From Strongylocentrotus droebachiensis (taxonomy: Eukaryota > Echinodermata > Echinoidea > Camarodonta > Strongylocentrotidae), in NCBI GenBank assembly GCA_035222895.1, contig JAVYIG010006421.1:54271-118270 (forward strand): a stretch of 64,000 bases of DNA, read 5' to 3'. Shown piece by piece: positions 57,134 through 64,000 of the stretch (positions within the stretch are counted from its first letter, which is position 1; each line of letters opens with the position of its first letter). A program made the position numbers and the translations under genes. The notes beneath the pieces are model-generated. The model was not told where the DNA came from, did no database searches, and saw nothing but the letters and a program-made list of their open reading frames with translations.

Positions 57134-57892
57134 CAGGGGCGGCGATTTCTTTTCATAACCGGAGCGGGGGACGAAATGCGAGGGACGAGGGAGCATAGTG
57201 AACTAGAGGGGCGAAGGTGACGGAAGTGGCTACCCCCTCACAGTTTTTTTTGAAGTTTTGTTCTATTAAATTACATTCCTTAGCAAAACTAAAGTATAAA
57301 AACAAGCAATATACTTTTTTCACCATTCACTTTTACCTTGCCGGTAATTAGTATGCAGCCCTAAGGGTTGTAAATATTTAGTAGGTGAATTTAAGTAAAT
57401 AGGGAGCTTCAGCATGGATGGGATCTATATTTTACACTCTAGGCCTCTGTCATGTACATGTACATTGATATCGCTATTGGAGTTGAAATGGCAAATATAT
57501 AGACTATGTGGTAGTGAACTATTAAAAGCAACCAATATTAAGGAATAGGCCTACCTGTAACATGCAACATGACACTATTGTAGCACTTATCTATTTATAG
57601 AACTCTTAAGCTTGTAAATATACAGCGCTCACGAGATACCAAAGGAATACAAATTTTCTACAAATTTTACTCGTACATTTTGAAGGATATTATGCGAGGG
57701 AGCATAGCGACCGAGCGAGAAGATTTTTGGATTCGTTTTAGTCTAAACGCTGCACTCTTGGGCCCTCCAGACCCCTAAAAGTGTGTTGCAGTCTTTAGTC
57801 AGTATTTGCTATACATTTATTTTTTGCACTTTTTCAAATTTTCCGGGGGGCGTACCCCCCCCCCTCCTCTCCCCCCGGGATCGCCGCCCCTG
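57134..57892. mobile_element. hAT-like non-autonomous element, 759 bp
   Basis: Terminal inverted repeats caggggcggcgat and atcgccgcccctg, flanked by gtggcata (57126-57133) and gtggcgta (57893-57900), an 8-bp duplication with one mismatch. Eight-base duplications with CAGGGG ends are typical of hAT elements. The interior has a gagggagcatag motif twice and a G-run/C-run near the right end; no coding region. Confidence 0.75.
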
Positions 57893-58326
57893 GTGGCGTA
57901 TACACTATATTCATTTTTTTCTTCTTCCAAAATGAGACGAATAGTGTGCAGCGGGCTTTATATACTATCACGCCTTGATCACGTGTAAAAGATAAGAATA
58001 ATTCGTCGTCAAACATAATCATAGAGCACGTTGTGACCCGATTTTAATTGTGTAGATCGTAATTGGATATGATTGGAACCGAAAAAAAAAGCTGTCTATA
58101 AAATCATGATTGAAAAGCAAGTCCTCTTTTCATAACTGCAGATATTAAGCTCTCTATGAATCACGATTGAGAAGCAAGTCTCCTATTCAGAACTGCGGTT
58201 GAAATGGGCATCAGATCCTAGATAATGCCGGAAATTGCCAACATTATACAGTGCTTATTTTTTTCTTGCAAAGACTTTTACCCTAGTGCGAATTCTGTGA
58301 ACCTGTTTACCATTAATCGATAATAT

Positions 58327-58504
58327 TATACAGGTGGGGGACCTGCATGATACTACAAACCTACGGCCTTCTAAGAATTAAATGGCCGAATAATCGAATA
58401 TCATGAAGACGACGAAAACAAGCTAAGGAAATTCAATTATTTGACAGCACTATTTTCTAAACGACAAATCAAAGCTTCAAAATGTTCTCATCTGCACTAG
58501 ATCA

Positions 58505-58553
<49 letters not shown>

Positions 58554-58644
58554 ACTCTCTTTCTCTTTCTCTCTCTCTCTTTCTTTATCTCTTGTTGAGT
58601 GAACAAGAGATAAAGAAAGAGAGAGAGAGAAAGAGAAAGAGAGT

Positions 58645-58693
<49 letters not shown>

Positions 58694-58871
58694 TGATCTA
58701 GTGCAGATGAGAACATTTTGAAGCTTTGATTTGTCGTTTAGAAAATAGTGCTGTCAAATAATTGAATTTCCTTAGCTTGTTTTCGTCGTCTTCATGATAT
58801 TCGATTATTCGGCCATTTAATTCTTAGAAGGCCGTAGGTTTGTAGTATCATGCAGGTCCCCCACCTGTATA
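58327..58871. repeat. Perfect 545-bp palindrome (270-bp arms, 5-nt loop)
   Basis: Left arm 58327-58596 and right arm 58602-58871 read as exact complements around gagtg, including a long interrupted CT/GA microsatellite. The outer ends are caggtgggggacctgcatg and its complement, with TATA next to both. Sequence outside the arms differs on the two sides. Confidence 0.9.
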
Positions 58872-59438
58872 TACGTGGACTAAAACAAAATCATTATTTC
58901 ACAAAAACTAGAAGGCATTCGTGAACCGTTACCTCGTATCAAAGAAAATTAAGGGGGAAAAAAAAAATTGTTTTTGTCAAAAACAAATATGGCGAGGTGT
59001 CGTGTCACACCAAAGGGTTCCTACAAAAATAGATTTGCTGAAAGGAATATAAAAAAGTCATATGATATTTAAAGTATAAAGTATTATCTATTTTTCGAAA
59101 ATGTTTAAATGAGACGCCCTGCATACACACGCACACACGCACACACCCACACATACACCCTCTCCCACACGCTTGCGCATCTATATCCACATTCACATCC
59201 AGACCGTATCGTGGTTACTGTTGTTTCCTTGCTTTCAAAAGGTTCCTTTTCTTGTAATTTGATTTCATCTCATTTTTATAAAAAAATTGCATGCTTTCTC
59301 TGTTCATTTTCGTTCCATTAGCTTTCTGTCCTCAAACCATTTAGAGTCAATCGTGTTCTCTCATGAGTGTAATGGCACTGACTAATAGAATCATATCATG
59401 AAATTCACTAACAGCAGTCAAGTTACACACTTCTTTCT

Positions 59439-59502
59439 ATTCTCTCTCTCTCTCTCTCTCCACACCCCCTCTCTCTGTCTCTCTCTCACGCTCTAAATCT
59501 GT
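59439..59502. repeat. (CT)n microsatellite, interrupted
   Basis: CT repeats broken by cacaccccc and tgt. A short (CA)n-like stretch lies at about 59,125-59,165. Confidence 0.85.
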
Positions 59503-59972
59503 ACTTCCCGCTTTTTCTTCCTAGCTAGTGTTGTATATCGAATATCTGAGAGATAAGGATGAACCATTTTAAAAGCATTTTCTGACGATTTATTTTTTTG
59601 GTCAAAGTTTCTATGCCAATTTAAAGATATGACTTTTCGAATTCAATTGAGTGAGTGATTGATTGGTTGCTTTTATTGATATTCAATGCACAAAAAGAAG
59701 CATAATACAATTTACATACATTGACATATTTTAAGTGAATACATGTATGGAAATTAGTAATTGTGAATAACATAATTCATTATTTCTCAGCATTGTAACA
59801 AATAGAAATGCGATGAGAAAGAATTAACGCCATGGCGACCAGAAGTACAACGAATCGTGCACGACATACACACAATCATCATTATCTATTCAATGAGCCA
59901 TGTCATGAACACCGCTGTTGATAACCGAATTCAATTCTACATACTATAATCAGGATAAGTAGTAGGTGATCA

Positions 59973-60320
59973 CAGGCGCGTACGCAGGGGGGTGGTTTTG
60001 GGGTTAACCCCCCCCCCCCCCCTCGAGTTTTTTTATGTGTATGTCTTATGTATGTTATTTTTGAAACCCCCCCCCCCCCCCCCTTTTGAGATTTTTTTTT
60101 ATTTATTTTTTTTAAAATAAATTAAAAAAAATAATAATAATAAAAAAAAAAATTGCCGATGGTTGACCTTAAAAAGGTGACCTTACCCCCCCCCCAACTG
60201 TACAAAATGTCAAATTTTCCTTATTCAGCGGCTGGCTGAGTCGTTGCGAAATTTTGGGCCCGATTTGAAAACCCCCCCCCCCCCCCCCCCCCCCTTGAAA
60301 AAATCCTGCGTACGCCACTG
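59973..60320. mobile_element. hAT-like non-autonomous element, 348 bp
   Basis: Ends caggcgcgtacgcagg and cctgcgtacgccactg are inverted repeats, flanked by an exact 8-bp duplication ggtgatca (59965-59972, 60321-60328). It contains several C-runs and a poly-T/A core and no coding region. The exact duplication suggests a recent insertion. Confidence 0.85.
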
Positions 60321-60961
60321 GGTGATCATAGACTGATGACTATAATCCCTTCAAGGATCCAGGGATAATTGTTATTTGTTCAGCATGACAAGAATACATG
60401 CACAGTGTTATTTGCAGTTTTCTGATTACATATGGGTGTTTACAAGTGGCAGGAGAAGTCACAACAACCGGTTGGAGGAGGTCTGGGGTATCCGGCTCTG
60501 ACCGCCGGGGTTGTGACGCTTCCCTAAGCTTCGCAAACAGTTTCAGGCTATAATTACAAGTAGTTGTGTTTATTGTGGCCTTTTTTCTGATTCCGGTAGT
60601 ATACTTGTACGCTGTCCAGTTCGTATTTTCAATGTTATTGTATGAATGAACACATACAAGACTAGTGACCCCTCATTCAATTTTGTATTTGAAATCCCCG
60701 GCGACCCACATCTAGGTTGTATACATGTAGCTGTGTAACCATTCTTTCTTGGGCAAGCCTTTCCTGTATGCTAATATGCAGATAATGTGAAAGTGGGTCT
60801 ATACGTTGAATCCTTCTTTATTCGTTTTTGTTCATAAAATAATGCTCCTTTATTCGATTTTGAGTTTAGGGTTGTAAGTTCGGAGCGGCGCGGCGTTTGG
60901 AGGGCATGGTGCTTTGGGGTGGCGAGCATTGTTCACAAACAATGTCCGCCAGCCCATTGCG

Positions 60962-61410
60962 CAGGCGCGGATCTACGGGGGGGGTTTAGGGGGTTTAAAC
61001 CCCCCCCCCCCTTGGGCGGCCCCCCCAAAAAAAAAAAAAAAAAAAAAAAAGGAAAAAAAGAGGGAAAAAAAAGAAAAAAAGAAAGAAAAAAGAACGCACG
61101 CTGGAGAGAAACCCTTTCAAGTGCAAATATTGTGAGAAGATATTCAACTCATCTGGTAACTTAACCAAACACATGATAACTCTGGATATAACTGTGTATT
61201 TAACTGTTACTTGATTTAAAAAGACGTTATCATGCACTGCTTTTTATGGTCTCCATTGTGTTAATAGATGCCAGGAAAACATCACTTACGGGGTTCAAAT
61301 AAACACCCAAAAAAAAATCGGCTCGCCGCTTCGCGGCTCGTGGACGATGCTCCGCATCGTCATTATTTTGGTCAAACCCCCCCCTTGGCAAAAAGCTAGA
61401 TCCGCCCCTG
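60962..61410 (+). mobile_element. CAGG-terminal element carrying a C2H2 zinc-finger fragment, copy 3
   Basis: Ends caggcgcggatctac and gatccgcccctg, flanked by ttgcg on both sides (60957-60961, 61411-61415). Nearly identical through most of its length to 14,696-15,133, including the finger fragment with the same linker frame break, the ggtctccattgtgttaatag block and the CG hairpin. Length 449 bp. Confidence 0.82.
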
Positions 61411-62759
61411 TTGCGATGTGTTTTTTCCGAACGTGGCGCTTCCAGAGTTATTGTATGAATGAGCACACGCAAGTAATCCCTCATTTTATTTGTTTTGAAA
61501 TCCCCAGCGACCCATATTTAGGTTGTATAGCTGTGTATTGTACACATTTTTGTTTTCTTGGGCACGTCTTTCTTTTTTCTTTCTGTCTGTTGCCTGTTAA
61601 ATTGACTACAAATGTGTACCATTTAAACGTGTAGATCTTATAAATAATGACTGCTTATTTTGTGTTCTCTTGAATGTATAATAACACTTTGAAATCGCTC
61701 CATTCATATAAGTATTATCTGTATCTTTTGTAAGACGTAAATAATCACAGGCGCGGATCCAGGGGGGGGGCCGAGCGTGCCTTGGCCCCCCCCCCCCCCC
61801 CCGCAAAAAAAAAAAAAAAAAAAAAAAGGAGAGAGAGAGAAGGAAAAGAAGGGAAAGAGGAGAGAAAGGGAAAAAGAAGAGGAAGAAGAAAAGAAAAGAG
61901 GGAAAAGAAGGAGATCGGGGGGGGAGGACTTGCCTCCCCCTTCCCCCCCCCCAATAAAAAAATAAAAGAGAAGGAAGAAAAGGGAAAGAAAAAAGATAAA
62001 GAGGAGATAAAGGGAAGGACAAAATAGGAAGAAGAAAAGAAAAGAAGGGGGATATCAGTTGCAATTTTCCCGCCAACAGGTTGTGGATAGAGGGGGGGGG
62101 CAAAAGACCCTAGCCTCCCCCCCCCCCCACCCCCCGTCCCCGCTAAAAAAAGAGAGAAGGAAGGAAAAGGAAAAGAGGAGAGCTAAAAGGGAACAAAACG
62201 AGGAAGAAAAAAAAGAAAAGGGAGAAAAGAAGCGGAGATCAGTTGCGGTTAATCCCGCCAACAATGTGTGGAGCGGGTTGGGGACCAAAATGACCGTGCC
62301 CCCCCCCCCCCCCCCAGCAAACCTAAAAGAGAGATAAGGAAGGGAAGGGAAAGTGAAAGAGGAGAGAAAGGGAAAGGAAACAAAAGATAATGAAGAAAGG
62401 TAAGGGATATCAGTTGCAATTTTCCCGCCAACAAGGTGTAGATCGGAGGGGGGGGGGGCACTGGCATACTGATAGGGGAGGGGGGTTGGAGAAATAGAAT
62501 TCAAACGTGGTTTATTTATAATTCCCTAACGGTGGTTAACAAATAATGCTGAAATGAGATAATTTTCCTCATTTCATGCGTTTGTTGGAAAATGACAAAT
62601 TCCTAAATTTACAGCCAGGCAAGAAAAAGCTTCTTGAGATGCCTAAATATCAGGGCTCACGGAACGGCGGGGATCGGGATCCTCGAGCCCCTCCCCCACA
62701 CTTTCTTTGAAAAAGTATATTAACGAGAAATAGAAAGAAAGAGAGCGAGAAAGAAAAAA

Positions 62760-63370
62760 ATAGTTAACTGCCAGTGACTGCCAGTGACTGCCAGTGTCAA
62801 AATATGCTCATCTGACCATGATTAAAACTAATGCCTAAAATCCTAAGGGCTCTGCCCCCTGGATTCCACCTAGGGCCCTAAGGTGGGCCCTTAGATGCTC
62901 ATATGACGGTCATTTAATGCCTAAAACCCCTGATTTCTGGGGGCTCTGCCCCCTGGACCCCACGCCAAATAGTGTCCTGCTAGTGTCACAAATAATAAGG
63001 TTACAAAAATGCTCATCTGACCGTAATTAAACGCCTAAAACCTCTGAGCTTCTGGGGGCTCTGCCCCCTGGACCCAACCAAGAGCCCTTAGGCGGGCCCC
63101 TCGATACTCATCTGACCGTAATTGAGTGCCTAAAACCCTTGAGATTCCGGGGCTCCGCCCCCTGAACCCCAAGCCAATTAGTGACCTGCCATTGTAACAA
63201 TTAGGTATCAAAATAATGCTCATCTGACCGTAATTAAATGCCTAAACTCCTGAACTTCCGGGGCTCTGCCCCCTGGACCCCGTCTAGGGCGCTATGGCGG
63301 ACCCCTGAATGTTAATCTGACCGTAAATTAAAACCTTAAACCCCTGAGCTTCCGGGGCGGACAAGTTATC
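62760..63370. repeat. Short tandem array amplified in composite copy 2
   Basis: Five to six units of about 90-115 bp, each with gctcatctgaccgtaatta, gcctaaaacccctgagctt and ggggctctgccccctggacc. Copy 1 (about 46,780-46,905) has only about one and a half units. Confidence 0.75.
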
Positions 63371-63504
63371 AACATATGTTCATCTGACAGCAGGCGAGTA
63401 GCCAGGGGGGGGGCGGTGGGGTGGTCCCCAATAAACGCCGGCCAAAAAAGAGAGGCGTGTAAAGGAAGAGGACGTAGGAAGAAAAGGGAATAGACAAAGA
63501 ACAT

Positions 63505-64000
63505 ATTTGAAATTCAGACAAGGATTAAGAGTCGAGAACGGTACAACGAATCGTCTTCTTTCTTTAATGATTTAATGAAACGTAAAAGCTTCCGCGCTTC
63601 GCGTGGGAGGGGGGAAACTGAATTTAGACAAGGATTAAAAGTCATAACGGAACAAAAAATCGTCTTATTTCGCTAATGATTTAATGAAACGTAAAAGCTG
63701 TATTCAGACGAGGATTATTTTCGAGAACGGTACAACGAATCGTCTTCTTTCTCTAATGATTTAATGAAACGTACAAGCTTCCGCGCTTCGCGCGGGAGGG
63801 AGGAGGGGAAAACTGAATTCAGATGAGGATTAAGAGTCGAGAACGGTACAACGAATCGTCTTCTTTCTCTAATGATTTAATGAAACGGAAGGGGGGGAAT
63901 TGATTTAGACAAGGATTAAGAGTCGAGAACGGTACAACGAATCGTTTTCTTTCTTTAATGATTTAATGAAACGTAATAGCTTCCGCGCTTCGCGTGGGAG
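63505..64000. repeat. 110-bp minisatellite, second locus
   Basis: Same unit as 47,049-47,811, with gtacaacgaatcgtcttctt, atttaatgaaacgt and cttccgcgcttcgcg. About five units before the window ends; the array continues past 64,000. Confidence 0.85.

Larger units (their letters stand above)
61751..64000 (+). mobile_element. Composite purine-tract/minisatellite repeat, copy 2 (runs off the right edge)
   Basis: It begins caggcgcggatccagg and repeats the block order of 45,780-47,811: purine tracts with G/C-run leaders, the cccgccaaca blocks (about 62,052, 62,237, 62,408), a cactggcatactgatagggg end, the ggggctctgccccctggacc block, a caggcgagtagccagg end (63,391) and the 110-bp minisatellite. It is longer than copy 1 mainly because the ctctgccccctgga block is amplified. 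Confidence 0.65.

Overview
The window is eukaryotic nuclear DNA: split genes with GT-AG introns, tRNA-derived SINEs, a non-LTR retrotransposon, many short inverted-repeat DNA transposons, microsatellites, and an AT-rich background broken by pure G and C runs. The proteins (a DDX41-type helicase, a Dok-type adaptor, a leucine-rich-repeat receptor-like protein, a single-exon class A GPCR) and the repeat style suggest a marine invertebrate deuterostome, most likely an echinoderm such as a sea urchin. That assignment is inference; no sequence here fixes the species. Layout: 1-10.6 kb holds eleven exons of DDX41 on the minus strand, cut by the left edge after the start of the second helicase domain. 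10.6-14.1 kb is a transposon-rich intergenic stretch between two divergently transcribed genes. 14.1-20 kb is a three-exon Dok-family gene (PH domain, IRS-type PTB domain, tyrosine-rich tail) on the plus strand. 20-34 kb has no gene I can support, only a SINE, a TTAA-flanked element, a foldback element and microsatellites. 34.05-39.15 kb is a 5.1-kb minisatellite built on a 54-bp unit, with a higher-order period of 1,990 bp. 39.2-43.9 kb is gene-poor. 43.9-45.8 kb carries a long foldback transposon directly upstream of an LRR gene, whose coding sequence is broken by a composite repeat at 45,780. 45.8-54.7 kb is repeats: a purine-tract element, a 110-bp minisatellite, a decayed LINE, and a 0.95-kb inverted-repeat element. 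54.8-55.9 kb is the intact GPCR gene. 56-64 kb is transposon-rich, with a perfect 545-bp palindrome, two elements showing 8-bp target duplications, a zinc-finger-bearing element, and a second copy of the composite repeat running off the right edge. DDX41 (RNA helicase) and Dok (signalling adaptor downstream of tyrosine kinases) are unrelated neighbours, and no operon-like logic applies. The window's real novelty is its mobile and repeated DNA: several non-autonomous families whose boundaries can be set by target duplications, recurrent G-run/C-run tracts just inside their ends, a family carrying a C2H2 zinc-finger fragment, nested insertions and very long palindromes. All calls come from reading the sequence by eye; no database search was possible.
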